A stretch of DNA of 64,000 nucleotides. Origin: Aquatica leii (lineage: Eukaryota; Arthropoda; Insecta; Coleoptera; Lampyridae). The stretch covers positions 236,000,104 through 236,064,103 of the forward strand of contig CM069432.1 in assembly GCA_035610365.1 (NCBI GenBank), in the 5' to 3' direction. The notes under the pieces are model-generated. The model made no database searches, was not told the DNA's origin, and saw only the letters and a program-made list of their open reading frames with translations. Shown here piece by piece: positions 1 to 11,779 of this stretch (position 1 is the first letter of the stretch; each line of letters begins with the position of its first letter). A program made the translations under genes and the position numbers.

Positions 1-1377
1 TGCTTTTAGGAACAAAAACGCTTATGCTCCAAGCATCACAGACTGTTAACGAAAATGCTACCGAAGCTTCCTACATTCTTTCGTATAAAATTGCAATCAT
101 TGAAGGGGCTCACATAATACCAGAAAAACTTATAAAAAATAAAATGTATGTTTGACGAAACAACTGTCCATGAGGCCACTTTTGAATGACACAGTATCTC
201 CCCGCATAGAAGATTTCTCAGATAAGATAAAATTTCTCGTCTAAAGTTTCGTGAGTTTTCTCTATAAATGGACGAATCTATTGATGTAGCAGGGTTATCA
301 GTATTGTTAGTATTTGTACGGTATTAATACGAACATGCTATAGCCTCTACTTATTTGTAAGCCGTTAGAAAGTAATACCACAGGGGTTGAAATTTGTGAA
401 TCTTGTTAACAACTATTTTTGCGAAATTTGATTACCATGGGATTATTGCGTCGATGTTCGCACTCATGGAGCAAAAGCCTGTTGCAAAGATCAAAAAGAT
501 TGCTAAAAATTGTAGCATTAGTCATTTTATAATTCACCACCAAGCATTTGTTATCAAAAATTTACCATTTTTCTTTAAACCTGTTCTTGACGAGTTAGTG
601 GAAATAGTAAATTTTATAAAGTCTCAACTTTTAAATATGCGGTTATTTAAGATATTGTGTAATGATATGAATAACCTGCATATATCTTTACTACTTCACA
701 CAGAAGTAAAATGGTTATTTGGAGATAAAATTATCCTTAAGTTCTTGAGTTGCAAGATAAAGCTATCAAATGCGGTTATTCAGAATTACTTATTTAACAA
801 AAATATTTTCTAAACTAAAGGAAGTTAATCTGTTTCTACAAAAAAAAAGATATCACAGAATTTTGGCTTAGTAGCGTAAAAAGTGGAGACTTTGACTGAT
901 TTCCAACATTAAAGAAATTTAGTCAAGAGTTGGAAACAGTTGAGCTACCTAAAGAACGATCAAATGAGATTATAGAGCAGCTTACACACTATTTCTGTGG
1001 CCCAATACTTTCCAAATGAAAGATTGAGTAAAGAATCATTCTGTTGTCAAAGAAAATCCACATAGTATTTCATGGCAAGATAATGAAACAGTTATAGATT
1101 TGATTTCATACTATACAAAAGCGAAATTTGAGAATCGGCCACTGTCAAAATTTTAGTATAGCTTTAAAAAAAGTATCTACAGCTGTTAAGAAAAGTTATT
1201 TCTGTTCTTTTTCTATTTGTCAACACATAGCAAAACTGAACTTTCTTCGTACGTGGCCACTAAACCAAATATCAAAATCGCTTGGACGCAGAAGATGATA
1301 CGAGGCTCAAACTTTCTTCTATAAAACGGAACATTAAAAAAATTTGCGCAAATAAGTCTCAATATAACATATGACAC
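1..1377 (+). pseudogene. hAT transposase relic, ZBED5/FAM200-like
   Basis: Translation in several frames gives the order expected of a ZBED5/FAM200/GTF2IRD2-type hAT transposase. At about 60-125 is a stretch like 'ASY..xIA...K.H.I.E.LI'; at 265-330 'DESID..GLSVL..FVR'. The longest open piece (403-813) holds the histidine-rich 'FIIHHQAF' segment and the 'VKWL' motif equivalent to RWL. At 1050-1375 is the C-terminal dimerisation tail, ending in a charged 'DAEDDTRLKLSSIK'-like segment. Stops and frameshifts break every long frame, so it encodes no working transposase. The 5' end with any BED finger is outside the window. Confidence 0.75.
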
Positions 1378-1385
1378 TAACATAT

Positions 1386-1813
1386 TGTAACGAATTTTAT
1401 TATTAAAACTAATTAAAAATATTTTTACTTATACTAGAAATATGTACACTGTTAAATTAACCCAACTAATTAAACCTAATAATATTTAATGAAAACACTT
1501 ACACTAATTTATATATAACACTATCACTTACACGAAGATAAGGTAAAGTCCGCGGATAGCTTCACACACTTGTTTACACTAAAGTCACGTACTTCGTAGA
1601 TTTATTTATAACACGCGTTAACAACTTATTTATTTAGACTTGAATAATCTTCTTAACACTCTTCGCATTACGGCAATAACTGACCTACAATTTATTTCTT
1701 CGGTATTTATACATTCTGACAAAACGTTCCCGTATCTTCTGCATCCTTCGGTGAACGTTCTAGAAAAATTCGCGAAGGCTCTCGAAGTTGCGAATAACTT
1801 CTCGAACGTTTCA
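1386..1813 (-). repeat. Ty3/gypsy solo LTR with TSD ATAT
   Basis: This 428-bp block starts TGTAACG and ends GTTTCA on the plus strand (TG...CA) and is flanked by ATAT at 1382-1385 and 1814-1817. It is homologous to the LTR at 15713-16188. Its natural orientation is minus: a TATA-like TGTATAAATACC lies near 1705-1716 and AATAAAATTCG lies at its 3' end near 1390. No internal gypsy sequence is attached, so it is a solo LTR left by LTR-LTR recombination. It sits just 3' of the hAT transposase stop region. Heat-shock-element-like motifs lie at 1753-1806. Confidence 0.85.
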
Positions 1814-2033
1814 ATATCAACACTTAAGATAACAATTAACAATAAACATCGTTTTTCAAAATTGTTTTTATCAATTTTATCTATAATTTATCTACTATGC
1901 ATTTTCTTAAAATTAAAAGCTTTGACAACTTTATTTAGTTCATTAATTAGTTATAAAACAATATAATGGGACTGCGTCAAACTAACTTGAGCTTAGTAAG
2001 CGCTCCACGCCTAAAAAAGTTTGAGAAACGCTG

Positions 2034-2540
2034 ATTTAAACAAATGGAAATTGTTTGTGGATTGTAACTATGCGGTTAATGATGGGTGTAAATGCTGTAA
2101 AATTCGTGAAACGTATTGATGTATTGTGTTAATTGTTGTTTTCTTTAATTTTCTATCCTCTACCTAATCAATTTTTAATAATATAACTAAATCAGATAGT
2201 AATGTTTATTTCTTAGCGTTATTACTGACCTAATTTAACAAAATTTACTATGTGTACACGATCACGTTTATCTTTTGTTGTAACCAAAATAAGACTTCAG
2301 ATAATTAAATGCAAAATTTAGCTTTATTAGAACTGAGTTCGACGATCTGATTTATTTCTGTCTCGAATTTTTAACGGATTTCTTTAGTTGATGCTAAGTG
2401 ATATTTAATTTACCTTTTCTTTATTATGTACAATAGTGATATTGTTTTAATGAACGATGAGTGCAATTATCACCTCCACACTACACGTAGATTGTGGATT
2501 GAGCAATATCCTAATAGACAATAAACTTTATTTTGGCGTG
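2034..2540. other. no recognisable feature
   Basis: A+T-rich sequence between the hAT relic and the next transposase relic. I see no coding, RNA or repeat signal here. Confidence 0.5.
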
Positions 2541-2549
2541 TGTGCATGG

Positions 2550-3410
2550 GCTTGGAGAAACTGGAGGTGTTCTTCTTACCTACGAAGGTTGTGTTCTAGA
2601 AAAACCACGCCATGTATTAGCAACGGAAGAAGAATAAATCTTTTCAATGAAATCAAAACTTTAATATTTGTTTTCTTTAATGTATGTGCAGATATTGTAA
2701 AATGTGGAAGATAGGACACGATGGAGCACTAGAGAAATAGGCCGCGCAGCTAACTTGTTCCATAGTACGCTACAACGTGTTTTAAGGAATTATTCTCTGT
2801 ATCCTTACCATGTTCAACGAGTCTAACAGTTAACCGACGTTGATTTTGAACTACGACTTGAATTTTGCGAGTGGTTGACAACAATAAGCCTTTGACCCTG
2901 ACTTTATTGCCAAAATATTATTTTCAGATGAGTGTTGTTTTACAGGAAATGTAGTGCAAAGTTTTCTCAACACGTATGTTTGGAATGAAGAAAACCCTTA
3001 TGAAATTAAACTCAGTGGCGGTTTTCTATTAATCTTTGGGGGGTATTTTAAGAAATAGTTTAATTGGACCGTTTATTTAACCAAAAAGAGTTGCTTACAG
3101 GCGACTTGTACTTTTACAAGAAAATTTTGCGCAAAAATGATGACTTAACTCTTGAAGTTCGCAGAAATGAGGTTTATGTATTATAGAGCTATTCCTCATG
3201 TAAGTCGCCCCGTTTGCGATTTCTTAAATATAATTTTTACGGATCGTTGGATTGGATGAAACGGCAGTAGACGCTGATCAGCCCGTAAGCCAAATATTAA
3301 TCCATTATACTTTTTTTCTGAGTCTATGTAAAATATGAAGTATACAAAACCACCGTAAATAACAGACAAGAGCTGCTTGTACTTATGCTCTAATTTCACT
3401 TGCTAATATA
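2550..3410 (+). pseudogene. IS630-Tc1-mariner (DDE_3-like) transposase relic
   Basis: Frame-shifted fragments follow the order of insect ITm-superfamily transposases. 'LRETGGVL' is near 2553; 'STREIGRAANLFHSTLQRVLRN', a helix-turn-helix with start of linker, covers about 2727-2795. Then come 'YPYHVQRVQQLTDVDFELRLEFCEWL' (2800-2878), the first catalytic segment 'IIFSDECCFTGN' (2915-2952), 'NTYVWNEENPYEIK' (2966-3008) and a 'WIG' to 'DADQPVSQ' block (3240-3300) where families of this type carry the final 'PRSPDLNP'. There is no continuous reading frame and terminal inverted repeats were not found. The superfamily is secure; the clade is not. Confidence 0.6.
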
Positions 3411-3639
3411 ACAACCCTTTAATCTGCAGATACATCCTGTTACTACTTTTTTGAGAAGATTTGATGTAATTTAAAAAAAAACTGTTCTCTGATTTCTGAT
3501 CAGAATCATATATGTTATCATTGTGGGGTGTCGTGACTATAAGGCGTTTTCGTGATTGTTTTTCTTTTGTTGTTACTTCTTTTTTAACTTCTAAGGAAAT
3601 TTTCTTTTTGATTTTTGTGTTTGCGTGACTAGAAAATTA

Positions 3640-4263
3640 ATCGAAATGAAAATCGATTCGAATTCATCTGATGACGAAGTATTTGATCTTTTCGTAGCCG
3701 TGGAAAGCGTAAGTGTTAAGACCAAGACCCATTCCGTTTTGAAAAATACAGCAGGTACAGAAATTCGGATTTAATATCGCTTTTCAACAGAAACTGTACA
3801 AAACATAACCACATTTTTGTTGCATTACGATGCATTCTATAAAACAGGTACGACTCATAAAGATTTTAATGGAATTTAGTTACAATAGATCATTTTTTAA
3901 CAATACTCATCGAATATGATTATAGAATTCATACAGTACAGTTTCTCGGGTAATTCATAGAGTATCCGAATGTTTGGCAGAATTATAGCCGAACTTTGTT
4001 AAGATGCCTAAAAGTTATACTAAAAAGGTTAAATTAAAGGAAGGTTTTTATACAATAGGAAACTTTCTAGACGTTATTTGCTATGTAGATGGTTCTCATA
4101 TCCCAATTCAGTCTGCTGCAAATGACAATGCCGAATTATCCAAAAATCTATTTATTCGAGATATTGTTGTTTGCTGGCCAAGATCGACTCATGACAGTAC
4201 CATCATGGCCGACAGGTTTTGGATTTGTCAATGGTTGCCGAAAAAGTTATTTGTCTATCCATA
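3640..4263 (+). pseudogene. PIF/Harbinger transposase relic (HARBI1-like)
   Basis: A decayed DDE_Tnp_4 transposase. The start near 3646 reads 'MKIDSNSSDDEVFDL', followed by 'FSTETVQNITTFL' (3784-3822). The best preserved part (4004-4263) has the first catalytic region 'DVICYVDGSHIPIQ', equivalent to 'VIGAIDGTHI', and the second 'DIVVCWPRSTHDSTI', equivalent to 'ARWPGSTHDS'. Stops separate the N-terminal part from this block, and the third acidic residue region is absent. No second (MADF/Myb) gene is visible beside it, unlike the Harbinger copy at 37300-40182. Confidence 0.7.
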
Positions 4264-4435
4264 AATATCAATAAAAGTACTCAGCTAAACAGTTATTTTT
4301 CTAAATAAAACTCGTTAAATGTATGAAGCTTACTTCTTTTATCAGCTGAAAGGAAAGACTGAACAATAAATACTAACAGAAACTCAAATCTCATATGTAG
4401 GGTAAATCGAGGAGAGTTGGCGCATCAGGTGAGAT

Positions 4436-4640
4436 GACGCGAATGAAATGGATGTCCGTGAGGGCAGCCGTCAATTCAACGTTCCAGAAGCCACTATACG
4501 ACGTCGGCGTAAAACAGAAGACATGCAGTCAAAGAACTTAGAACCCTTCTCCATACTGGGAAAGCAAAACAAAGCTAAAATTGTAGCTCACATAACAAAA
4601 CAACAGAAGCACTTTGTTTTTAACCTGCCGCTTTTTCTTC
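4436..4640 (+). pseudogene. pogo/jerky-type transposase N-terminus (HTH) relic
   Basis: A short open stretch beginning at 4448 shows a pipsqueak-type helix-turn-helix: 'DVREGSRQFNVPEATIRRRRK', then a linker and 'LGKQNKAKIVAHITKQQK', which matches the 'LG...E..LV.HI' transition into a CENP-B/pogo DNA-binding region. The DDE catalytic domain is missing. It abuts the Harbinger relic on the left and unassigned DNA on the right. It may be a fragment of a jerky-like transposon; a domesticated host gene is unlikely because nothing else of the protein follows. Confidence 0.6.
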
Positions 4641-4669
4641 TGTACGTTTATTTCAAAAGAATGAAATAG

Positions 4670-5230
4670 GTAAAATAAACTCAATTACTTGCGCAATTCG
4701 TGTGCGCGCTTTGACAACTTTCGACAAGTTTGGACTTGACTTGTGTACCAATAAATGTGATCCTTTTGACTTGTGTCGTTTTTACCGACCGAATACGGGA
4801 ACTAATTCAATATACCCCAATGGCAAATAATTGTTCTAATAAACCACTCACACGACATGGCAAGTATACACCAGTAACAAATATTGGTCAAATACACCAG
4901 TCGTCTGAGTCCGGATTAAGACGTTTTTGTTCAATTATTTTACCAATAATTGTATATTTGTTCACCAGATTACTTGGAAAATTGTCGAATGACTAAAATT
5001 TGTGAATTTACCAAATACATCCATCGTTTGTGGTCTGTCTTAAATGCTGATGTAATTATAAATGAACTCCTTATATACGAGCATTTATTATAGTATTTAA
5101 ACTTACCCTGTTGCACTGTAAATTTATATTTGCAATGCGTTTTAAATTGTGATACAAATCACGCAGCTGCTTTGCCAATCGATGACCATTTTGATTAGCA
5201 ATTAAATTCCACAGCAATTTCTTGTTAGGC
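4670..5230. other. no recognisable feature
   Basis: No transposase, RNA or repeat could be supported. Short open frames here have no recognisable motif. The right part may hold the diverged N-terminus or TIR of the mariner relic that follows. Confidence 0.4.
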
Positions 5231-5681
5231 CAGTTTTTTTACTAAAGTTGCCCCGTCAGTGTTTTTATATCAATTATTATGTAATGATTGGGCATGCACT
5301 GGGCAATCGGTGTCTGCGTGCGTTGAACGGCAAGTACTTCTTGTCGATAAACTGGTCGCGAGAATCAACGATGTGAACAAATTCACATTGCCAACAGGTT
5401 GGGGATTTTACAAGAAAGAGTACATTATCTGCAATGTTCTGCAATACAGGAGAGTATGCGCGCGTTGGATGCCTCCCGATGAAATGAAAGCCAGTCGAAA
5501 ACACATTTGCGAACAACTCTTGACTCGATATGAAACCGATGCTTTTCTCCACATAATTGTAACCGGTGACGGTTCGCGGGCGCATCATTATGACCCTGAA
5601 ATAAAACATCAGTCCACGGAGTGCCGACATAAAGGTTCTCTACAACTACAAAAAAAACAAAACACTTCTACCTGCCAGGAG

Positions 5682-6955
5682 TAGGGATTCACAGGATTGG
5701 CCTGGTTTTCAAAAACTTGACTTGAAATAAAGCCAAGCTTTCGAAAAATCAACCCAAGCTTTTAAAACGTCAAGCCAAGCTTTAAAAAAATCAAGCCAAG
5801 CTTATAAGATTAGCCAAGCCAAGCTTTTACAGGTTAAACTTTCAAGCTGTTACAAAGCTTTCCACTTCTTGAAAATAATATAATCTTAATGTAAAATTTA
5901 TACCCCAAAAAAAAGTTTATCGAAGAGAATTTACGTAAATTATTTCAGAAAACAGCGCCAATTGAAGAAATTAAGCAAATTGTCGAACTGATTTCTAAGA
6001 AAGCTGAATTTGAAATTTGTACTTCTTACATTGCAACGTTTGTTGTTTATTTATCATAGCTGAAGTATTGTTCGGGTTACAACCGCAGATAAACGTAATC
6101 GAGTACAGAAAGTACATTTTGTGAAGTTAGGTCAGTGTCAATACGAAGAAATAAAGAATGGTATCTGCTGTAATTATTTTACTAACAATTTATTTTGTAA
6201 ATGACCAAAAACTAAAGAGAAAAATAATTAACGCAATACGTGAAGGCGATTTAAATTACGGATTCCACAGCATTGACCACATAGTTAAAATCAAAAGTCA
6301 ATCTCCACTTATTAATAGACAATACCGATTTGAAAACTGCAAATATCTCGAAAACGGGCCACTTTAGACCAAACTTTTATAGGGAATTTTTTTTTCTTTT
6401 TCTTAAGTTTGTAGTCATGTATCAAAAACACATTGTATACTAGGTTACCTCATAACTCGGGATCAATCAGAGTCAAATGAGAATGCGTCATTAAGTATAC
6501 ACATTCAAACTTCGCATCGTCCATACTCTGTACAAGCATTATTTTCTTCCTATTACCATTTATACCACACGTGAATAAATTTAGTATTGCTACAACCATA
6601 AAATGTTTATTGTGTATTTCTTATTAACAAATTAATAATTAGATCATTAATTAAATGTAACTATGAATTTGGGTTTATTTATTAATCGTTTTATTACTCC
6701 CACGTACCGTCGTTGTCCCTTCACTTCACTTCGAGGTTATGAGGTAACCTATGCTAGCAGTTAGGTAATTATTGATACTTTTGCGGAAGGAGCAAAAAAA
6801 CGTTTGAAAAAGCTTGGAAAAGCTTGAAAACTCAGTCAATCCTGTATTCACAAACATCAAGCAAAATCAAGGTTTTATCGTTAAAAAACTTGACTTTCAA
6901 GCCAAAGCCAAGCTGTTACGTTTTAAGTCATGTTACTTGGCTTGGTGAATCTTTA
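5682..6955. mobile_element. hAT-type non-autonomous element with 8-bp TSD
   Basis: The insertion starts TAGGGATTCAC and ends GTGAATCTTTA, giving 11-bp TIRs with two mismatches. It is flanked by GCCAGGAG (5674-5681) and GCCAGGAA (6956-6963), an 8-bp duplication with one difference, as expected of hAT. Many copies of a CAAGCCAAGCTTT-like motif lie just inside both ends (about 5730-5840, and inverted at 6795-6945), as in hAT subterminal binding regions. The interior holds no recognisable transposase. A smaller MITE is nested at 6443-6749. Confidence 0.8.
6443..6749. mobile_element. 307-bp MITE with TA target duplication
   Basis: The left end reads GGTTACCTCATAACTCG and the right end is its inverted counterpart, with one added base, at 6732-6749. 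TA dinucleotides flank both ends (6441-6442 and 6750-6751), consistent with a Tc1/mariner-type MITE. It lies within the hAT-type element at 5682-6955 and carries no coding capacity. Confidence 0.7.
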
Positions 6956-7410
6956 GCCAGGAAAGTCATGATTACCGTGTTCTGGGATTGCGATGGCATC
7001 GTTCACATGAAATCTTCAGAACGTTGCTGTATTGTCAACTTTGAGGGATATGTAACCACTCTAACAAATCTGAAGCGACGGCTGCGTAGAATTCGTCCAG
7101 ACAAAGTGTCAATTCTGTATAATGACAACGCTCGGCCTCACACAAGTCATACAACACGCATAGCACTAGAGAACCTTGGGTCTGATGATGTTTTAATTCA
7201 ACTATCTTATACCCCAGATTTTGTGCATTGTGACTTTTTTCTATTTCCGAAGCTTAAGGAACATCTCAATGGCAAACGTTTCTATTTGGATGAGGAAGTG
7301 CAAAAATGGTGACATAGAAAATCTCGAAAGTGACGGACTTGCAAAACTCGCAATTCGTTGGGGTTTTACTGTCAATGGCGAATGTTGATAAGTGAATATA
7401 TCAACGCGTA

Positions 7411-9137
7411 GTACACAATTTGTACTATTATTTTACATATTTATTACTAATAAAGTTATAGTCTGGATGTATTTGCATAGCATCCTTTTTCCTACGCTAA
7501 TTCATGTATTAATTTTCTATCTGATATAAAGTTTGAAAACAAAATACAAATACTAAATTTTTAAATACAAAGTTAGTTAAGATATGTCTATTTGCGCTAT
7601 TTTGTTACAGCCTTTTTGGGAATCAATCTCAAGCTATTCTCAGCGAATAAAAAACTTTTGGATTTGATTGTTTTGGTTTAAATAAAACTTTTGCTTTCAA
7701 GATTTAAACACAAAATTCTATAACAGTTTGGTGAGTGTGTTTTTTTTTCTAGAACTTTATATCCAGCATTTTTTTGTTTAGCAGCTGTGAAGTTTTTAAA
7801 AAAACACTGTGTTGAGTATTTGCGTACTTTTTAAAGTAACTAATTTTCTGAAACTCTCTATAAATACCGAATTGTCAGAAACAAGACTTTTATTGTTTGG
7901 AAAACAACGCATCCTACCTTTAAAAGAGCCTGATTTTATTCACGACTTGGCTTAATGCAGTGTCAATGTTGTCATATAGTTTGTTGTTGAATTAAATAAA
8001 AATCAAAAATTTTTAATTACTAAATCTTAGTTTACAGGGAAAAAAAGAGAAACAGCTTTAACGCATTCTAAATTAGTAGGCCATAATCTGATACAAATTT
8101 ATTACATAACCAAGTGTTCCAGTTGGAAACATATATTTTTTGAATGAGACAATTTGGTACTTCCTCCTATCGGACGGAAGTCACATGTTGAACGCCAAAT
8201 TCGACGGGCGTTAATTTTAAGAAAAAAAATCAAAATTTTGTTTGAAAAAACAATATTTATATAATAAACACTACATGCAGCAGTTTCGAGCCTTTTTTGG
8301 CCACTTATAGAACCGTTAAAAATAGGTGCACGCCGATTAATAGAATCACGGGATTTTTGATAACAATAACTAGATAATAATATCCAAAATTCGGAAAAAA
8401 ACAAAATACATGTTTATTGATTAGAAAGCAATAAATACATGCAGTGTGTATCTGATTATCAGGTTGTTAATTTAAAGGTGAAATCATAGCATCAATACAA
8501 GCAGAAAATGTCAAAACTACTGACCTGTAACATTAAATAGTTTTTTGACACCGTTAATAAAAAGAAATAAAAAACAACGTATTTGCTGGCACTAAAAATA
8601 AATACAAAATAACGTTATCACATAAGATGTAGTTATTCTAAGAACGCATATGCTTTCCAAGTTAAATCTCAAAGATAACGTAGGTCAGTCAAAATTTTTC
8701 ATTTTAAACAAGTGTATTGTGTGAAAATTCAGCTAAAAAATTTATGCAAAATAGGTTTATTGTTCATGTATAGAAACAAACAAGACAATTGATGACATAA
8801 ACCAAAATTATGATTACTATAAACGGTGTTTCTTCTATCTAGTAGCATACGTCTGGTCCGTTCTTTGATAAAGTGATAACATTACCCGATAGATATTTTT
8901 CAATCCTACCCAATAACCCAATATGTGAACTGTAAAAAAAATAGCATTCTGAAAAAAAAAAGATTCTTTAAACTTCAAAACGAGGCCTAAAATCCTTAAA
9001 AATAGTTATCAAGTTGTCATGGCACGCAAGCCGAATATGCCAAAATACACATTTATTTAAATTCTCATTTTATTATACAGATGATCTAATTCACCAAAAA
9101 TTTAAGAGATAATACATTCAATATCCTCACTTACAGA
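7411..9137. other. no recognisable feature
   Basis: A+T-rich, stop-dense on both strands. A 100-codon minus frame at 8102-8404 shows no family motif and is probably chance. I found no inverted repeat, LTR or RNA gene. Confidence 0.45.
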
Positions 9138-10430
9138 TAGGGTTGCCAGATGTCCGGGAAATCCGGGATTGTCCAGGCATTTTGTGTGTTGCATGTATCA
9201 GCAAATTTATACCTGATACGAAGGCTTCAGCAATCACACGCAGTGTTTTAGGGCCATATTCACAAGAAAAATTAATAGCTGAGATTAAAGCGTCTTATTA
9301 TTTTTCAATATGCTCAGATGCATCAAACATTGGTAATATCAAAACATTCCCGTATGCTGTTCAATTTTTTGATAGCAAGAAAGGTATGTGCCAAAAATTG
9401 TTAGATTTTTACGATGACGCTGACAAAACTTCGCTTGATATATTCAGATGCCTTAAGAAAATAACTGTTGATGTCTGTCTTAGCGTTAGCCAAATTAGCG
9501 CATACCGTGCAGATAACGCTTCTGTAAACTACGGTATTCATAATTTCGTCTATCAGAAACTAAAGGTGGAAAACGAATTATTTTTAAAGCCAACTGTTAC
9601 TGTCATGTAATAAATACCTGTGTGAAGTATGCAGTGAAAGGTCTTGATTTTTAATGAATTTCGTTCATCAGCATTGAAAACTAAAAAATTAAAAGAATGC
9701 TTTGAGTTTTCTCAAATAGAATTCAAAGAGCTACTAACGCATGTTCCAACAAGGTGGTTGTCACTTTTGCCAGCCATAGATCGATTATTTCATAATTGGC
9801 CAGCTGTAAAATATTATTTTCTGGAAAAGAGTCATTGACATCTGAAGGTTGTGATGAAAACGATATTACTAATTATGACGAAGCCTCTAAAAAAAGGCAT
9901 TATCGAATGTAACTTTTACTTCTTGCAAAACAATTTGCCTGAATTTACAAAAGTTATATTGCAATTAGAAAGTAATTATTGCATTATTATTGATATCGAT
10001 CATATAATAAGGAGTCTTTTTGAACAATTAAAAGCTAGATTATCTGATAATTTTTTTGGCAGCAAAGTCAAGAACATTTTTCGAAACCTTAGCGAAGTCC
10101 AAAGGCAAAAATTTACATTACAAGCTGAAATTTTTTTGCAAAGAGCAATAAAATATTTAGAAAACAGGTACGATTTTGGACCTGATGGTATTTATAAAAA
10201 ATCAGAGGTATTGTCACTTAAATGAGATGAGTTCAAATTAGCATGGCAGTTACTATCTGATTTTCTAAGTTTGTTAAAAATTGAAGATGCGGTTGACATT
10301 GACAGTCTTTATACGGAGTTTGAAATCTGTTTTTGAAGTCCTCCCAACGACAAAATCTGGGCGCATTTTTTTAGAACAAACGCCTCTGATGATTTTGTGA
10401 ATTTAAGAAAAATAGTAGGTCACATCAATT
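9138..10430 (+). pseudogene. hAT-like transposase relic
   Basis: The region begins with a TIR-like TAGGGTTGCCAGATGTCC at 9138. Three plus-strand pieces follow. 9143-9610 has 'LGPYSQEKLIAEIKASYYFSICSDASN' (first acidic block), and 9644-9838 has 'KKLKECFEFSQIEFKELLTHVPTRWLSLLPAIDRL', the typical RWLSL segment of this hAT branch. 9851-10225 holds the long helical part to 'QAEIFLQRAIKYLENRYDFG'. The order matches insect hAT-like proteins (zinc finger/DUF4371 type). The dimerisation domain is missing where the LINE fragment begins near 10431. Small frame breaks inactivate it. Confidence 0.65.
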
Positions 10431-11778
10431 GACGTTAGAAGGCTACAAATCCCTGAAATAAAACACCAGATACAAAAAACACTCAGTGAAAATTTAACAG
10501 ATCTAAATAAAACCATTAATGATGACCTGATAAAATGGAACAGATTGAAAGAAACTATTCATATAACATGCACACAGGAATTGAAAAGAGAGAACAGAAA
10601 AAAAAAGGAATGGATGACAGCAGACATCTTGGACCTAATGGAACGAAGAAGAGAATATAAAGGCAAAAAACCTATGGAATACCAAAGGACACATAAACTG
10701 ATAAGGAGGGAAATAAAGAAAGCAAAAGAAACGTATCTAATAGAGAGATGCCGCGAAATCGAACAATGCGAGAAAAAATATGACTACCACAATATGCATA
10801 AAAAGATCAGAGAACTTACATCCAGAAGGACGAACAATCAAAGAACCCTCAGCTTATTAAACAATGAAGGACACTTAACAACAGAAACGGAAGAACTCAT
10901 CACCATTTGGGAAAGATACATAGAAAAGCTCTTTGAAGAATAACAGGTTCACCAATTATGGAAAGTGAGATAATAACAGCTATCTCATCCTTGAAAGATA
11001 ACAAAGCCCCAGGTCCCGATGACGTCCACGCGGAAATTATCAAAATTATGTGCGATCTGACCCGATATTCCTCGATATGCTGGTGAAACTTTTCAACAGG
11101 ATCTACGACAGCGGACAGATACCCGGCGACTGGATACACTCTACCTTTATCGCCATCCCCAAAAAGGCAAATGCAAAGACCTGCGATGACTACAGACTGA
11201 TAAGCTTAATTAATCACTTCACCAAAGCTTTCACAAAGATAATACAAAATAGAATATATAGGAAATGTGACTTAGACATCAGTCCAACGCAGTTTGGGTT
11301 TAGACAGGCGCTTGGCACCAGAGACGCTATCTTTGCTCTGCAGGTCTTGATCCAGCGATGCAGAGATACGAATAAGGACGTGTATCTGGGTTTCGTGGAC
11401 TTCGCTAAAGCATTTGATAGCGTTAACCATGAACAACTCATATCTATCCTGAAGAAAGCAGGACTTGACCACAAAGATATCTGGATAATTGACAACCTCT
11501 ATTGGGGACAGACTGCTGCCGTAAAAATTAATAGCTCTATTTCACAAAACATTAAAATAAAGAAAGGTGTAAGACAGGAATGCGTCCTTTCGCCCCTGCT
11601 GTTCAACATATATTCGGAGGAAATCTTCAAGGAGGCACTTGATGGCGCTACTGAGGGCATCAAAATAAATGGGGAACTAATTAATAACATAAAATACGCT
11701 GACGACACAGTGATACTTGCCAATGACACCGAAGAACTACAACGACTCCTACAAAAATTCGCATTTGATTTTTTTTAA
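10431..11778 (+). pseudogene. non-LTR retrotransposon fragment, RTE-like reverse transcriptase
   Basis: 10545-10943 encodes the lysine-rich linker 'KKEWMTADILDLMERRREYK' upstream of the reverse transcriptase. 10944-11778 carries RT block 'SSLKDNKAPGPDDVHAEI', then 'FIAIPKKANAKTCDDYRLISLI', 'FGFRQALGTRDAIFAL', 'GFVDFAKAFDSVNHEQL', 'KKGVRQECVLSPLLFNIYSE' and the catalytic 'KYADDTVILAND'. The proteins look like insect 'craniofacial development protein 2-like' RTE-clade elements; that clade call is from memory. One frameshift separates the two open pieces near 11050. Endonuclease and 3' end are missing, so it is truncated at both ends. It follows the hAT relic directly. Confidence 0.75.
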
Positions 11779-11779
11779 A

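Larger units (their letters stand above)
1..2033 (+). mobile_element. hAT transposon relic (left end outside window)
   Basis: This element carries a decayed hAT transposase and, on its right, a typical hAT terminal inverted repeat at about 2005-2033; read on the minus strand it begins CAGCGTTTCTCAAACT. The left end lies before the window, so the 8-bp target duplication cannot be checked; the right copy would be ATTTAAAC at 2034-2041. A gypsy solo LTR (1386-1813) interrupts the region after the transposase gene. Confidence 0.75.
5230..7410 (+). pseudogene. mariner transposase relic, split by a 1.27-kb insertion
   Basis: The left part (5259-5681) encodes the linker 'VLQYRRVCARW' and the first catalytic block 'HIIVTGDGSRAHHYDPE'. 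The right part (6964-7312) resumes with 'KVMITVFWDCDGIVH', the second catalytic block 'YNDNARPHTSH' and 'YTPDFVHCDFFLFPKLKEHLNGKRF', giving the mariner D,D34D order; residual C-terminal text 'LAIRWGFTVNG' follows to 7380. The parts are separated by the hAT-type element at 5682-6955. They are out of phase when abutted, so an additional indel exists, perhaps in the A-tract near 5650. Mariner TIRs were not found. Confidence 0.8.

Noticed and set aside
8102..8404. 100-codon minus-strand frame
   Set aside because: Low-complexity, no family motif; compatible with chance in A+T-rich DNA.
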